Position numbers and translations under genes: made by a program. Source: Roseicyclus sediminis (lineage in GTDB: Bacteria; Pseudomonadota; Alphaproteobacteria; Rhodobacterales; Rhodobacteraceae). From it: a DNA stretch of 64,000 nt. This document shows positions 40,389-50,040 of this stretch, piece after piece. Numbering within the stretch: the first letter of the stretch is position 1; every line of letters begins with the position of its first letter. The notes below the pieces were generated by a model, which worked only from the letters and a program-made list of their open reading frames with translations, was not told where the DNA came from and did no database searches. The DNA lies in the NCBI RefSeq assembly GCF_025515305.1, contig NZ_JAOPHT010000003.1, forward strand, positions 124,001 through 188,000, read 5' to 3'.

Positions 40389-41887
40389 ATCGCCTCGGCC
40401 GCGTGCTTGCCGGAGAGGCAGGCCATGGGAATGCCCGCCCCCGGATGGGTCCCGCCCCCGCAGAGGTAGAGGCCGCCCAGTGTCGTGCGCGCCGTCGGCC
40501 GATGGAAGGTCGCCATCATTCCATGCGGGCTCCGCCCGTAGAGGGAACCGTCCGACGCCGGAAAGTCCCTGCCGAAATCCGCGGGTGTCGCCAGATGCGT
40601 GAGATCCGGCACCGGTGAAAAACCCAGCCCCATCTTCTCCAAGGTCTCGAAGGTGCGTGTCCGGCATGTCCGTCTGTCCTCGTCCGTGGCGGCATGGCCC
40701 GGTGGGCCGTTCATGATGATCTCGAAGCGTTCGGGGCCGTCCGGCGGGGTCGGCCCGCCGCGATCCTGCGCGCAGACATACAGCGTCGCGTCGCGCGGCA
40801 TGGAACCCTTCGCGATATCCCCGAACTCGATGCGGGGATCGTCGCAGAAGAACACGTTGTGATGGGCGAGCGTCACGCCCCTGGGTTCGGCGGCGAAACC
40901 CCAGACGAAAGCCGAGAGGCTGCGGGGCTCCACCCCTCGTGCTGGAACGGCGGCTTGTGGCGCGGGGCCGAGCCGCCCTTCGCGCAGCGCCTTGGGATCG
41001 CCGTTGAAGACGACGATATCGCAGGCGATCCGCGTGCCGTCGGCCAGATGCACAGCGCTGCAGACCCCGTCTTGCGTCTCGATGCGCCGTGCCTCGGCCC
41101 CGAAGCGGAACCGCGCGCCACGGGTCTCGGCCAGACGGTGCACGGCGCGGGCAAGGGTGTGCATTCCGCCCTCGACGGCCCAGACCCCCGATGCCTCCGA
41201 ATGCCAGATCAGCCCGAGGATCGCGGGGCTGAGATATGGAGACCCGCCGACATAGGTGGCGTATCGCCCGAAAAGCTGCCTCAGCCGCCGGTCGGTGAAC
41301 TGGAGCGAGAGGCTGCGCGCAAGGCTGAGGCCCGGCGCCATGGCGGGGATCAAGGAGGGCTGCCGCAGCACCCGTGCGGTCAGGGCACCGAGGTTCGGCT
41401 GCGCCTCCCGCATAACGGGGGCGTCGAACGCCTCGAAAAGTCGGCGGGCCTTCGCGGTGAAGGCGCGGAACTCGGCCTCTCCCTTCGGTCCGGCGAAGTC
41501 GCGCACGGCCTGCGCGCTGGCCTCGGGGTCGGCATGCAGATCGAGGGTGGAGCCGTCGCGCCAGAAATGCCGGGCAAGAACCCTGTCCTCGTGCAGGGTC
41601 ACGTGATCGCAAAGCCGCTCGCCCACGTCGCGGAACAGATCTTCGAAGACATGGGCCATCGTCATCACCGTGGGGCCGATATCGGCGGGGCCGGCGACGG
41701 TGTTCCGCGTCCGCATCTTGCCGCCCGGGCCGGGGGCCATGTCGACGACCTCGACGGCAAGGCCCGCATGGGCGAGGCGCAGCGCGGCCGACAATCCGCC
41801 GATCCCGGCGCCGATCACGACGGCCCGCGAAGGCGCAGGCGCGGGGCGCAGTGCGCCCGAGGTGTCGGGTTTTGTCCGGTCTGGCAC
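40277..41887 (-). CDS. crtD: methoxyneurosporene dehydrogenase CrtD
   Basis: A 536-residue FAD-dependent carotenoid 3,4-desaturase of the spheroidene pathway. The dinucleotide fold is RAVVIGAGIGGLSAALRLAHAG; the C-terminal FAD motif is GLYLCGGGTHPGAGIPMACLSGKHAAEAI, where family members normally end within a few residues. Here about 36 extra residues (Ser/Thr/Arg-rich) are read from the crtC overlap in another frame. It diverges from crtE over a region holding two PpsR boxes. Confidence 0.93.
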   Translation of the reverse strand: MPDRTKPDTSGALRPAPAPSRAVVIGAGIGGLSAALRLAHAGLAVEVVDMAPGPGGKMRTRNTVAGPADIGPTVMTMAHVFEDLFRDVGERLCDHVTLHEDRVLARHFWRDGSTLDLHADPEASAQAVRDFAGPKGEAEFRAFTAKARRLFEAFDAPVMREAQPNLGALTARVLRQPSLIPAMAPGLSLARSLSLQFTDRRLRQLFGRYATYVGGSPYLSPAILGLIWHSEASGVWAVEGGMHTLARAVHRLAETRGARFRFGAEARRIETQDGVCSAVHLADGTRIACDIVVFNGDPKALREGRLGPAPQAAVPARGVEPRSLSAFVWGFAAEPRGVTLAHHNVFFCDDPRIEFGDIAKGSMPRDATLYVCAQDRGGPTPPDGPERFEIIMNGPPGHAATDEDRRTCRTRTFETLEKMGLGFSPVPDLTHLATPADFGRDFPASDGSLYGRSPHGMMATFHRPTARTTLGGLYLCGGGTHPGAGIPMACLSGKHAAEAIVSDLASTSTSPRTATPGGMSTASRTMASAPSRSSVS

Positions 41888-41905
41888 GGCAAGCGCCCTT
41901 CAAGG

Positions 41906-41923
41906 TGTCAGTTATAGTTGACA
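41906..41923. promoter_or_regulatory. PpsR/CrtJ operator, crtD-crtE site 1
   Basis: TGTCAGTTATAGTTGACA, a TGT-N12-ACA palindrome with TGTCA/TGACA arms. It ends in TTGACA, so repressor binding would cover a -35-like hexamer. Located between divergent crtDC and crtEF. Confidence 0.85.
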
Positions 41924-41936
41924 GATCGCCCCGACA

Positions 41937-41954
41937 TGTCCAGTCTAATTTACA
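41937..41954. promoter_or_regulatory. PpsR/CrtJ operator, crtD-crtE site 2
   Basis: TGTCCAGTCTAATTTACA, TGT-N12-ACA, 31 bases from site 1 start-to-start (about three helical turns), as expected for cooperative binding by PpsR tetramers. Confidence 0.75.
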
Positions 41955-42000
41955 ACGCCACTGTTGCGGTGGACAGATTCCTTTTTCGACCGGGGGAACC

Positions 42001-42870
42001 ATGCCGTTGAAATCCAGAATAGATTCCGCACTGACCTCCGCCATCGCGACGGCGCAGGGCGGAGCGGCCCCGCCGAAACTCGCCTCCGCGCTCGGGTATG
42101 CGGTGACGCCCGGCGGCGCACGGATTCGCCCCACGATCTGTCTTTCGGTCGCCATGGCCTGCGGCGACGACCGCCCGGCACTTTCGGATGCGGCGGCCAC
42201 CGCGATCGAGCTGATCCATTGCGCGAGCCTCGTTCACGACGACATGCCCTGTTTCGACAACGCCGACATCCGGCGCGGAAAACCCACGGTGCACCGCGCC
42301 TATGGCGAGCCGCTGGCGCTGCTGACGGGCGACACGCTGATCGTCGCGGCCTTCGAGGTGCTTGCCCGCGCCGCGGTCCATGACCCGGAGCGCGCCATCG
42401 CGCTCATCCGCATCCTCGGCCAGTCCACCGGAATGCCCGGCGGCATCTGCGCCGGCCAGGGCTGGGAAAGCGAGGCGGAGATCGACCTTTCCGCCTATCA
42501 CCGGGCCAAGACGGGCGCGCTTTTCACCGCCGCGACACGCATGGGCGCCGCCGCCGCGGGGGAAGAGCCTGACGCCTGGACCGAGCTCGGCGCCCGCATC
42601 GGCGAGGCCTTCCAGGTCGCCGACGACCTGCGCGACGCGCTTTACGACGAAGCCGCGCTCGGTAAGCCGGCGCAACAGGACGCCATCAACGGACGTCCCA
42701 ACGCCGTGGCACAACTTGGCGTGAAAGGCGCGATCCGTCGGCTCGAGGATATTCTTTCCGGTGCCATCGCCTCGATTCCGTCCTGCCCCGGCGAAGCCGC
42801 GCTCTGCGAGATGGTCCGAAAGACCGCCGAGCGCCTGACCCCTGTCGTTCCCGCGCACCAGACGGCCTGA
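42001..42870 (+). CDS. crtE: geranylgeranyl diphosphate synthase CrtE
   Basis: A 289-residue prenyltransferase making C20 GGPP for carotenoids and the bacteriochlorophyll tail. The two Asp-rich motifs are LVHDDMPCFDNAD (DDxxxxD form) and FQVADDLRD. The ATG at 42001 starts MPLKSRIDSALTSAI after GGGGGAA. crtF follows 3 bases after the stop. Confidence 0.95.
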   Translation: MPLKSRIDSALTSAIATAQGGAAPPKLASALGYAVTPGGARIRPTICLSVAMACGDDRPALSDAAATAIELIHCASLVHDDMPCFDNADIRRGKPTVHRAYGEPLALLTGDTLIVAAFEVLARAAVHDPERAIALIRILGQSTGMPGGICAGQGWESEAEIDLSAYHRAKTGALFTAATRMGAAAAGEEPDAWTELGARIGEAFQVADDLRDALYDEAALGKPAQQDAINGRPNAVAQLGVKGAIRRLEDILSGAIASIPSCPGEAALCEMVRKTAERLTPVVPAHQTA

Positions 42871-42873
42871 GCC

Positions 42874-44013
42874 ATGGCGGTGAGCGAGGAAAGCGGCGGG
42901 ATGCGGCCCTCGCTGGCCGACCGTCTTTATGCCTGGCGCACAGCCCTGATCGGTTCACGCGCGTTCCAGAAAGCCGCTGCGCGCACGCCCTTCGCGGCCC
43001 GCATCGCGCGCAAGGATGGCGAGGCGCTGTTCGATCTCGTCGCCGGTTTCGTGCATTCCCAGGTGCTGCGCACCTTCGTGGCGCTCGACCTGCCCGCGCG
43101 TCTGGCGAACCGTCCGAAACGGCCCGAGGAATTGTCGCTCGAGACCGGCCTGCCGCCCGCGCGGATGCGCGTCCTGTGCCAGGCCGCCGCCGCGCTGGAC
43201 CTGCTGAAGCGCAAACGCGATGGCCGCTACGCGCTGGGCCGTCTGGGCGCCGCGCTTCCGGGCATTCCGGGTCTGCCGCAGATGATCGCCCATCATGACG
43301 TGCTGTATCGGGACCTTTCCGATGCCGAGGGGTTCTTCGGTGACGGATCGGATACCGAGCTTGCTGGCTTCTGGCCCTATGTCTTCGGTGCGACCGGAGA
43401 GGTTTCGGCCGAGACCGCGCAGACCTATTCGGACCTCATGGCCCAGAGCCAGACCCTCGTCGCGGAAGAGGCGCTGCGCGCGCTCGATCTTCGCGGGACG
43501 TCGCGCCTTCTCGACGTCGGCGGCGGGACGGGGGCCTTCCTGACGGCCGCCGGCCTCGCTTTCCCGCACCTTCAGCTGCATCTCTTCGACCTGCCCGTGG
43601 TGGCCGAGGGGGCTGCGTCGCGCTTCGACGCGCATGGCCTGTCCGACCGCGCAACGATCTCGGGTGGAAGCTTCCGCACCGATGCCCTGCCGACGGGCGC
43701 CGACGCGGTCAGCCTCGTGCGCGTCCTCTACGATCATTCCGACGAAACGGTGCGGATGCTTCTGGCCAAGGTGCACGCGTCGCTGAAGGATGGCGGACGC
43801 GTGATCGTCGCTGAACCGATGTCGGGCGGCGATGCGCCCAACCGCGCGGGCGACGCCTATTTCGCGGTCTATTGCATGGCCATGCGGACAGGCCGCGTCC
43901 GGAGCGCGGAAGAAATCGCTTCCATGCTGAAGGAAGCCGGATTTTCCGACGCGACGCCCGTCAAGACCGCGCGCCCCTTCATCACCAGTCTCGTCACCGC
44001 GCGGAAGCCGTGA
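42874..44013 (+). CDS. crtF: hydroxyneurosporene O-methyltransferase CrtF
   Basis: A 379-residue SAM-dependent methyltransferase of the O-methyltransferase-2 family that methylates the C-1 hydroxyl made by CrtC. The N-terminal dimerisation helix bundle is followed by LLDVGGGTGAFLTAAGLAFP (SAM site) and LVRVLYDHSD. It is the second gene of crtEF, upstream of bchC. Confidence 0.94.
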   Translation: MAVSEESGGMRPSLADRLYAWRTALIGSRAFQKAAARTPFAARIARKDGEALFDLVAGFVHSQVLRTFVALDLPARLANRPKRPEELSLETGLPPARMRVLCQAAAALDLLKRKRDGRYALGRLGAALPGIPGLPQMIAHHDVLYRDLSDAEGFFGDGSDTELAGFWPYVFGATGEVSAETAQTYSDLMAQSQTLVAEEALRALDLRGTSRLLDVGGGTGAFLTAAGLAFPHLQLHLFDLPVVAEGAASRFDAHGLSDRATISGGSFRTDALPTGADAVSLVRVLYDHSDETVRMLLAKVHASLKDGGRVIVAEPMSGGDAPNRAGDAYFAVYCMAMRTGRVRSAEEIASMLKEAGFSDATPVKTARPFITSLVTARKP

Positions 44014-44029
44014 AGAAAATGAGCGGACG

Positions 44030-44047
44030 TGTCCATTCACATTGACA
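44030..44047. promoter_or_regulatory. PpsR/CrtJ operator, crtF-bchC site 1
   Basis: TGTCCATTCACATTGACA, TGT-N12-ACA, beginning 16 bases after the crtF stop and ending in TTGACA. Confidence 0.8.
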
Positions 44048-44055
44048 TATCAAAG

Positions 44056-44073
44056 TGTCAGGTTAAACTGACA
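44056..44073. promoter_or_regulatory. PpsR/CrtJ operator, crtF-bchC site 2
   Basis: TGTCAGGTTAAACTGACA, an almost perfect palindrome and the most symmetric box of the window. It is 26 bases from site 1 and 63 bases upstream of bchC, so it should control the bchCXYZ-puf superoperon. Confidence 0.88.
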
Positions 44074-44136
44074 CTCAAGCAAGGGCAGTGTACAGATTCT
44101 CTGACGACCGTCCCGACGACCGACTGGACCTGAACC

Positions 44137-45078
44137 GTGAACTGCACATCCGTCATTCTCGAAGCACCAAGGAAAGTGGGTCTGGGTCAGATCGATCTGC
44201 CCGATCCTGGGCCCGGAGATCTGGTGGTGGACATCCGGTATTCGGGCATTTCCACCGGTACCGAGAAACTGTTCTGGTCCGGCCAGATGCCGCCCTTCCC
44301 CGGCATGGGGTATCCCCTGGTCCCCGGCTACGAGGCCGCCGGCGAAGTGGTGGAGGCCGGAAGCGGCACGCCCTTCCGTGCCGGCGACATGGTCTTCGTG
44401 CCCGGCGCCAACTGCTACGGCGAGATCAAGGGCCTGTTCGGCGGCGCGACGAGCCGCCTGGTCACGCCGGCGGAACGCGTCGTGAAGATCGACAAGGCCA
44501 TGGGTGCAGAAGGCGCGCTTCTCGCGCTGGCCGCCACTGGCCGCCATGCGATCGCCGGCATCAACACCAGTCTTCCTGACCTGATCGTCGGCCATGGCGT
44601 CTTCGGGCGGCTTCTTGCGCGGCTGACCATCGCCGCCGGCGGCAAGGCCCCGACCGTGTGGGAGATCAATCCCGACCGGATGGCCGGTGCGGAAGGTTAC
44701 GAGGTGATCCACCCCGACGCCGATGAACGCCGCGACTACCGTTCGATCTACGACGCGTCCGGCGTGGCGGGCCTTCTCGACACGCTGATCGGCCGTCTCG
44801 CCAAGGGTGGTGAGGTCGTGCTGGCCGGGTTCTATCCCGAGCCCCTGTCCTTCGCCTTCCCGCCCGCCTTCATGCGCGAAGCCCGTTTTCGAATCGCGGC
44901 CGAATGGACCCGCGATGACCTGGTCGCCACCCGCGACCTCATCGACCACGGGGCGCTCAGCCTCGACAATCTCGTCTCGCACACGGTCGCCGCGACCGAT
45001 GCCGCGAATGCCTACCAGACGGCGTTCGAAGATCCGGCGTGCCTGAAGATGATCCTGAACTGGGAGAACGCCGCATGA
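44137..45078 (+). CDS. bchC: bacteriochlorophyllide a dehydrogenase BchC
   Basis: A 313-residue MDR-family dehydrogenase that oxidises the 3-hydroxyethyl group to 3-acetyl in the late bacteriochlorophyll a pathway. It starts at a GTG (44137) with [53 protein letters not shown] is highly characteristic. Its stop overlaps the bchX start (ATGA). First gene of bchCXYZ-pufQBALMC. Confidence 0.96.
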   Translation: MNCTSVILEAPRKVGLGQIDLPDPGPGDLVVDIRYSGISTGTEKLFWSGQMPPFPGMGYPLVPGYEAAGEVVEAGSGTPFRAGDMVFVPGANCYGEIKGLFGGATSRLVTPAERVVKIDKAMGAEGALLALAATGRHAIAGINTSLPDLIVGHGVFGRLLARLTIAAGGKAPTVWEINPDRMAGAEGYEVIHPDADERRDYRSIYDASGVAGLLDTLIGRLAKGGEVVLAGFYPEPLSFAFPPAFMREARFRIAAEWTRDDLVATRDLIDHGALSLDNLVSHTVAATDAANAYQTAFEDPACLKMILNWENAA

Positions 45079-46079
45079 GCCTCGACGAAGTACCGAACCT
45101 GCGCGATTACGACGCCAAGCTCCGCGAAGAAGCCAATGAGCCGACGCTCGAGGTTCCGCAGGGTGAGCCGACCAAGAAGACGCAGATCATCGCGATCTAC
45201 GGCAAGGGCGGCATCGGCAAATCCTTCACGCTCGCCAACCTCAGCCACATGATGGCCGAGCAGGGCAAGCGCGTGCTGCTGATCGGCTGCGATCCCAAGT
45301 CGGACACGACGAGCCTCCTGTTCGGCGGCAAGGCCTGCCCGACGATCATCGAAACCTCGACGCAGAAGAAACTCGCGGGCGAGGAAGTGAAGATCGGCGA
45401 CGTCTGCTTCAAGCGCGGCGGCGTCTTCGCGATGGAGCTTGGCGGCCCCGAGGTCGGGCGCGGCTGTGGCGGGCGCGGCATCATCCACGGCTTCGAGCTG
45501 CTGGAGAAGCTGGGCTTCCACGACTGGGACTTCGACTACGTGCTGCTCGACTTCCTCGGCGACGTGGTCTGTGGCGGCTTCGGCCTGCCGATCGCGCGCG
45601 ACATGGCGCAGAAGGTGATCCTTGTCGGGTCGAACGACCTGCAATCGCTCTACGTCGCCAACAACGTCTGCTCTGCGGTCGAATACTTCCGCAAGCTCGG
45701 CGGCAACGTCGGCGTCGCCGGCCTCGTCATCAACAAGGACGATGGCTCGGGCGAGGCGCAGGCCTTCGCCAAAGCGGTCGACATCCCGGTGCTGGCGTCG
45801 ATCCCCCAGGACGACGACCTGCGCAAGAAATCCGCGAACTACCAGATCGTCGGCACGGCCCAGAGCCAGTGGGGCGCCCTGTTCGCCGCGCTCGGCGAGA
45901 ACGTCGCCGTGGCGCCGCCGATGCGTCCCACGGCCCTGACACAGGACCAGCTGCTCGAGCTGTTCGACGGTTCGGAGACAGGGGCCGGCATCACGCTCGA
46001 ACCCGCCACCGACGCCGACATGCGGGGCAAGGACGCAAAGCCGAAGAAATCCCTCGAAGTGATCTACGACGAGGCCTGA
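45075..46079 (+). CDS. bchX: chlorophyllide a reductase iron protein BchX
   Basis: A 334-residue nitrogenase-like Fe protein delivering electrons to BchYZ for reduction of the chlorin B ring. P-loop GKGGIGKS is at 43-50; the two cysteines that bridge the 4Fe-4S cluster in the dimer are C131 (GRGCGGRGI) and C166 (VVCGGFGLP). The ATG at 45075 overlaps the bchC stop. Confidence 0.97.
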   Translation: MSLDEVPNLRDYDAKLREEANEPTLEVPQGEPTKKTQIIAIYGKGGIGKSFTLANLSHMMAEQGKRVLLIGCDPKSDTTSLLFGGKACPTIIETSTQKKLAGEEVKIGDVCFKRGGVFAMELGGPEVGRGCGGRGIIHGFELLEKLGFHDWDFDYVLLDFLGDVVCGGFGLPIARDMAQKVILVGSNDLQSLYVANNVCSAVEYFRKLGGNVGVAGLVINKDDGSGEAQAFAKAVDIPVLASIPQDDDLRKKSANYQIVGTAQSQWGALFAALGENVAVAPPMRPTALTQDQLLELFDGSETGAGITLEPATDADMRGKDAKPKKSLEVIYDEA

Positions 46080-46083
46080 GACA

Positions 46084-47673
46084 ATGACCGAAGAGATCAG
46101 ATACGACGAAGCCGCAGAAGCCGAGGTGATCCAGGGCGAAGCCCGGGCCGAGGGTTCGGACGCCGCCGTGCCCGGTCTTTCGGGCGGGGACGGCATGGGA
46201 TGCCATGCCGGTGCCGCCGAGATGGAGAAGGCCGCGCGCCTCGCGGGCAAGTCCGAGATCCTCGACCAGTACGCGAAGGATTACCCGCAAGGCCCCCACG
46301 ACAAGCCGCAGTCGATGTGTCCCGCGTTCGGTTCGCTCCGCGTGGGTCTCCGGATGCGCCGGGTCGCCACGGTTCTGTCCGGGTCGGCCTGCTGCGTCTA
46401 CGGCCTGACCTTCGTCAGCCACTTCTACGGCGCCCGCCGGTCGGTGGGCTACGTGCCGTTCAATTCAGAGACCCTGGTGACAGGGAAACTCTTCGAAGAC
46501 ATCCGCGACGCCGTTCACGAGATGGCGGACCCCCAGCGTTACGACGCGATCGTGGTCACCAATCTCTGCGTTCCCACGGCGTCGGGTGTGCCTCTCCGGC
46601 TTCTGCCGGATGAGATCAATGGAGTCCGGATCGTCGGCATCGACGTCCCGGGCTTCGGAGTGCCGACCCATGCCGAGGCCAAGGATGTCCTCGCCGGGGC
46701 GATGCTCAACTATGCCCGACAGGAGGTGGAGGCCGGTCCCGTTCAGGCCCCTGTCTCGGGTAAATCAGACCGTCCGACAGTCACGCTGTTGGGCGAAATG
46801 TTCCCTGCGGATCCTCTTGGAATCGGAGGGATGCTCGCGCCACTCGGTCTGGCGGCAGGTCCGGTCGTTCCCTGCCGTGAGTGGCGCGAGCTCTATGCCG
46901 CGCTGGATAGCGAGGTGGTGGCCGCGATCCACCCCTTCTACACCGCCGCAATTCGTGAGTTCGAGGCCGCCGGCCGCACGATTGTGGGTTCAGCGCCCGT
47001 CGGACACGACGGAACCGCCGCATGGCTCGCCGCCATCGGAGATGCCTATGGCGTCGCCGCCGACAAGGTCGCGGCCGCCCAGAACGCATTCCTTCCCGCC
47101 ATCAAGGGCGCGCTTTCCGCGACACCGATCAAGGGCACGATCACGCTTTCGGGCTACGAGGGTTCGGAGCTTCTGGTCGCACGCCTGTTGATCGAGAGCG
47201 GGGCCGACATCCCCTATGTCGGCACGGCCTGCCCGAAGACGAAATGGTCCGCACCGGACGTCGAGTGGCTCGAGGCGCGCGGCGTGAAGGTCAAGTTCCG
47301 GGCATCGCTGGAAGACGACTGCGCGGCGATGGAGGCGATCAAGCCGGACCTCGCCATCGGCACCACGCCCGTGGTGCAGAAGGGCAAGGAGCTGGGCATC
47401 CCCAGCCTCTACTTCACCAACCTCATTTCCGCCCGTCCGCTGATGGGCCCGATGGGTGCAGGCAGCCTGCAGCAGGTGGTCAACGCCGCGATGGGCAACA
47501 AGGACCGCATGGCCCACATGAAGGCCTTCTTCGAGGGTGTGGGCGAGGGCGACACCGCCGGTATCTGGGAAGGGTCGCCCAACGTGCGCCCGGACTTCCG
47601 CGCCGCGCACCAGAAGAAGCTCGACAAGGCCGAAAAAGCCCGCGTCGCAGCGAATGGGGGCGTGACATGCTGA
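46084..47673 (+). CDS. bchY: chlorophyllide a reductase subunit BchY
   Basis: A 529-residue NifD-like catalytic subunit. [34 protein letters not shown] and [12 protein letters not shown] hold the cluster cysteines. The central part, roughly 46450-47000, uses A- and T-ending codons (GGA, TCA, CTT, CCT) noticeably more than the flanks, though the protein remains intact. It overlaps bchZ by 7 bases. Confidence 0.96.
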   Translation: MTEEIRYDEAAEAEVIQGEARAEGSDAAVPGLSGGDGMGCHAGAAEMEKAARLAGKSEILDQYAKDYPQGPHDKPQSMCPAFGSLRVGLRMRRVATVLSGSACCVYGLTFVSHFYGARRSVGYVPFNSETLVTGKLFEDIRDAVHEMADPQRYDAIVVTNLCVPTASGVPLRLLPDEINGVRIVGIDVPGFGVPTHAEAKDVLAGAMLNYARQEVEAGPVQAPVSGKSDRPTVTLLGEMFPADPLGIGGMLAPLGLAAGPVVPCREWRELYAALDSEVVAAIHPFYTAAIREFEAAGRTIVGSAPVGHDGTAAWLAAIGDAYGVAADKVAAAQNAFLPAIKGALSATPIKGTITLSGYEGSELLVARLLIESGADIPYVGTACPKTKWSAPDVEWLEARGVKVKFRASLEDDCAAMEAIKPDLAIGTTPVVQKGKELGIPSLYFTNLISARPLMGPMGAGSLQQVVNAAMGNKDRMAHMKAFFEGVGEGDTAGIWEGSPNVRPDFRAAHQKKLDKAEKARVAANGGVTC

Positions 47674-49139
47674 TCCAGGATCACGATCGCGCCGGAGGCT
47701 ACTGGGGCTCGGTCTATGCCTTCACCGCGGTGAAAGGCCTTCAGGTCATCATCGACGGACCCGTGGGCTGCGAGAACCTGCCCGTCACCTCCGTCCTGCA
47801 CTACACCGACGGCCTTCCGCCGCACGAGTTGCCCATCGTCGTGACGGGCCTCGCCGAGGAAGAGCTTGGTCGTGACGGCACCGAAGGCGCGATGAAGCGC
47901 GCCTGGGACGTGCTCGACCCCGCGCTGCCCTCCGTCGTCGTCACCGGCTCCATCGCGGAGATGATCGGCGGCGGTGTCACGCCCATGGGCACGAACATCC
48001 AGCGCTTCCTGCCGCGCACCATCGACGAGGACCAGTGGGAGAGCGCGGACCGCGCCATGACCTGGATCTTCACCGAGTTCGGCATGACCAAGGGCCGTAT
48101 GCCGCCCGAGAAGAAGCGCGAGGAGGGGGCCGCCCCCCGCGTCAACATCCTCGGGCCGATGTACGGCACCTTCAACATGCCCTCGGACCTGCACGAGATC
48201 CGCCGCCTCGTCGAAGGCATCGGCTGCGAGGTCAACATGGTGATGCCGCTCGGCTCCCACCTGGCCGAGATGCGGAACCTCGTGAACGCGGACGTGAACA
48301 TCTGCATGTACCGCGAGTTCGGCCGTGGCCTCTGCGAGGTTCTGGGCAAGCCCTACCTGCAGGCGCCGATCGGCGTGGAGAGCACGACGAAGTTCCTTCG
48401 CATGCTGGGCGAGCTGACGGGCCTCGATCCCGAGCCGTTCATCGAGAAGGAAAAGCACTCGACGATCAAGCCGGTCTGGGACCTCTGGCGCTCGGTCACG
48501 CAGGACTTCTTTGCGACCGCCTCCTTCGGGATCGTGGCCAATGAGACCTACGCACGTGGCGTGCGCAATTTCCTCGAGACCGACCTCGGCCTTCCCTGCG
48601 CCTTCGCGGTGGCCCGCGTCGCCGGCAAGAAGACCGACAACGAACAGGTCCGGGCCATGGTCAGCCAGAAGCGCCCGCTGGTGCTGATGGGGTCGATCAA
48701 CGAGAAGATGTACCTCGCCGAGATGTCGGCCGGACACGGGCCGAAGCCCACCTTCATCCCGGCAAGCTTTCCCGGCGCCGCCATCCGTCGCGCAACCGGC
48801 ACGCCCTTCATGGGCTACGCCGGCGCCACCTACATGCTTCAGGAGGTGTGCAACGGCCTGTTCGACGCGCTGTTCCACATCCTGCCGCTGGGCTCCGAAA
48901 TGGACAGTGTCGAGGCGACGCCCACGACGCTGCGCCGCGACTTCCCATGGGATCCGGACGCCCAGGCGCTTCTCGACCGCATCGTGGCCGAGCACCCGAT
49001 CCTGACACGCATTTCCGCCGCGAAGACCCTGCGCGACGCCGCCGAGAAGGCTGCGCTCGAAGAGGGTGCCGAGCGCGTGGCCAAGGACACCGTTCGGCGC
49101 CTCGCGCCAACGGGTTTCGACATCAACGAGGGAGAGTGA
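47667..49139 (+). CDS. bchZ: chlorophyllide a reductase subunit BchZ
   Basis: A 490-residue NifK-like subunit forming the heterotetramer with BchY. The start at 47667 gives [50 protein letters not shown] is diagnostic. pufQ starts one base after its stop, and in relatives the puf promoter lies within the end of bchZ. Confidence 0.96.
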   Translation: MLIQDHDRAGGYWGSVYAFTAVKGLQVIIDGPVGCENLPVTSVLHYTDGLPPHELPIVVTGLAEEELGRDGTEGAMKRAWDVLDPALPSVVVTGSIAEMIGGGVTPMGTNIQRFLPRTIDEDQWESADRAMTWIFTEFGMTKGRMPPEKKREEGAAPRVNILGPMYGTFNMPSDLHEIRRLVEGIGCEVNMVMPLGSHLAEMRNLVNADVNICMYREFGRGLCEVLGKPYLQAPIGVESTTKFLRMLGELTGLDPEPFIEKEKHSTIKPVWDLWRSVTQDFFATASFGIVANETYARGVRNFLETDLGLPCAFAVARVAGKKTDNEQVRAMVSQKRPLVLMGSINEKMYLAEMSAGHGPKPTFIPASFPGAAIRRATGTPFMGYAGATYMLQEVCNGLFDALFHILPLGSEMDSVEATPTTLRRDFPWDPDAQALLDRIVAEHPILTRISAAKTLRDAAEKAALEEGAERVAKDTVRRLAPTGFDINEGE

Positions 49140-49140
49140 G

Positions 49141-49359
49141 ATGACGGACTACACCTCGAATGCACCCGTCACGCGGCACAAGCCGCCGAAGACGGAATTC
49201 ATGATCTACTTCGCGATCATCTTCGCCGCGACGCTGCCGCTTGCGACCCTGACCTGGGCTCTCGCGGCGATCCGCACGGGAAGCATGACCGACAAGGGAC
49301 CGATCAAGCGCGCCTGGAGCCAGGCGCGGATCATCACGCCGATGATCTTCTCGGCCTGA
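49141..49359 (+). CDS. pufQ: PufQ, puf operon cofactor protein
   Basis: A 72-residue protein with one membrane helix (FMIYFAIIFAATLPLATLTWAL) and a basic C-terminus (IKRAWSQARIITPMIFSA), as in PufQ, which binds bacteriochlorophyll precursors and supports pigment supply for antenna assembly. GGAGAG precedes the ATG. Confidence 0.92.
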   Translation: MTDYTSNAPVTRHKPPKTEFMIYFAIIFAATLPLATLTWALAAIRTGSMTDKGPIKRAWSQARIITPMIFSA

Positions 49360-49574
49360 CAAATTCGACCCTGACCCGCCGCACAGAGCCGATTCAGACC
49401 CGGCTGGCAGGTGAGGGGGACCACGCACACCTCGGCGTGACGACCGGAGCCGAGACTGAATTCATCCGGAACGGAGTGATCCGTGCCGGGTGGAATGCCG
49501 GCAGGGCAATGAGGCCTTGTCGGGGCCCGGCCGCGGGGAACGCGGCATCAGTCTAACGTTCCGGAGGAAAGTTA
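49360..49574 (+). other. pufQ-pufB intercistronic region with hairpins
   Basis: A 215-base untranslated segment. GCCGCG (49530-49535) pairs with CGCGGC (49541-49546) around a GGGAA loop, 29 bases before pufB, and further GC-rich inverted segments precede it. In related bacteria this region sets mRNA decay so that pufBA outnumbers pufQ and pufLM. Confidence 0.55.
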
Positions 49575-49724
49575 ATGGCTGACAATTCTGACCTGTCCTT
49601 CACGGGTCTGACCGACGAGCAGGCGCAAGAGCTGCACGCGGTGTATATGAGCGGGCTCTGGCTGTTTTCGGCCGTCGCCCTGGTCGCTCATCTCGCCACG
49701 TACATCTGGGCGCCCTGGTTCTGA
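49575..49724 (+). CDS. pufB: light-harvesting 1 beta polypeptide
   Basis: A 49-residue antenna subunit. [24 protein letters not shown] precedes the single helix, and the His of [14 protein letters not shown] ligates bacteriochlorophyll. A strong CGGAGGAAA ribosome site lies 5 bases upstream. It pairs with pufA, which starts 14 bases after its stop. Confidence 0.97.
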   Translation: MADNSDLSFTGLTDEQAQELHAVYMSGLWLFSAVALVAHLATYIWAPWF

Positions 49725-49738
49725 GGAGGGAGTAAGAC

Positions 49739-49903
49739 ATGGCTAAGTTCTACAAGATCTGGCTCATCTTCGACCCCCGCCGCGTGTTCGTGGCCCAGGG
49801 TGTCTTCCTGTTCCTTCTCGCGGCGATGATCCACCTGGTGGTTCTGTCGTCCGGTCTGAACTGGTTCGAGTCCGCCGCTGCGACGGCCGGCTTCGGCGGC
49901 TGA
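49739..49903 (+). CDS. pufA: light-harvesting 1 alpha polypeptide
   Basis: A 54-residue antenna subunit, [21 protein letters not shown] then the helix [16 protein letters not shown] with the bacteriochlorophyll-ligating His. GGAGGG lies 9 bases before the ATG. A strong hairpin follows in the message. Confidence 0.97.
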   Translation: MAKFYKIWLIFDPRRVFVAQGVFLFLLAAMIHLVVLSSGLNWFESAAATAGFGG

Positions 49904-49943
49904 GCCGCCCGAAGCCGCACCTTTCGTGACGGCAACGACAATC

Positions 49944-49975
49944 GCTGCGGGCGGGGCGCCCGTTCCGCCCGCGGC
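49944..49975 (+). other. pufA-pufL intercistronic mRNA stem-loop
   Basis: GCTGCGGGCGG (49944-49954) pairs with CCGCCCGCGGC (49965-49975) with one G-U pair and a 10-base loop. It has no T-run. Such a hairpin protects the pufBA 3' end and gives an excess of antenna over reaction-centre message in Rhodobacter. Confidence 0.7.
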
Positions 49976-50040
49976 AAACCGACGAATAACTGACGGCTGA
50001 CCGATCTCAGGAAAACGCCGCCATACGCGGAGACAGACGC

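Noticed and set aside
40389-42200. Extension of the crtC frame upstream through crtD
   Set aside because: The long open frame is out-of-phase crtD; the only in-frame ATG nearby (40667) would add about 97 non-homologous residues.
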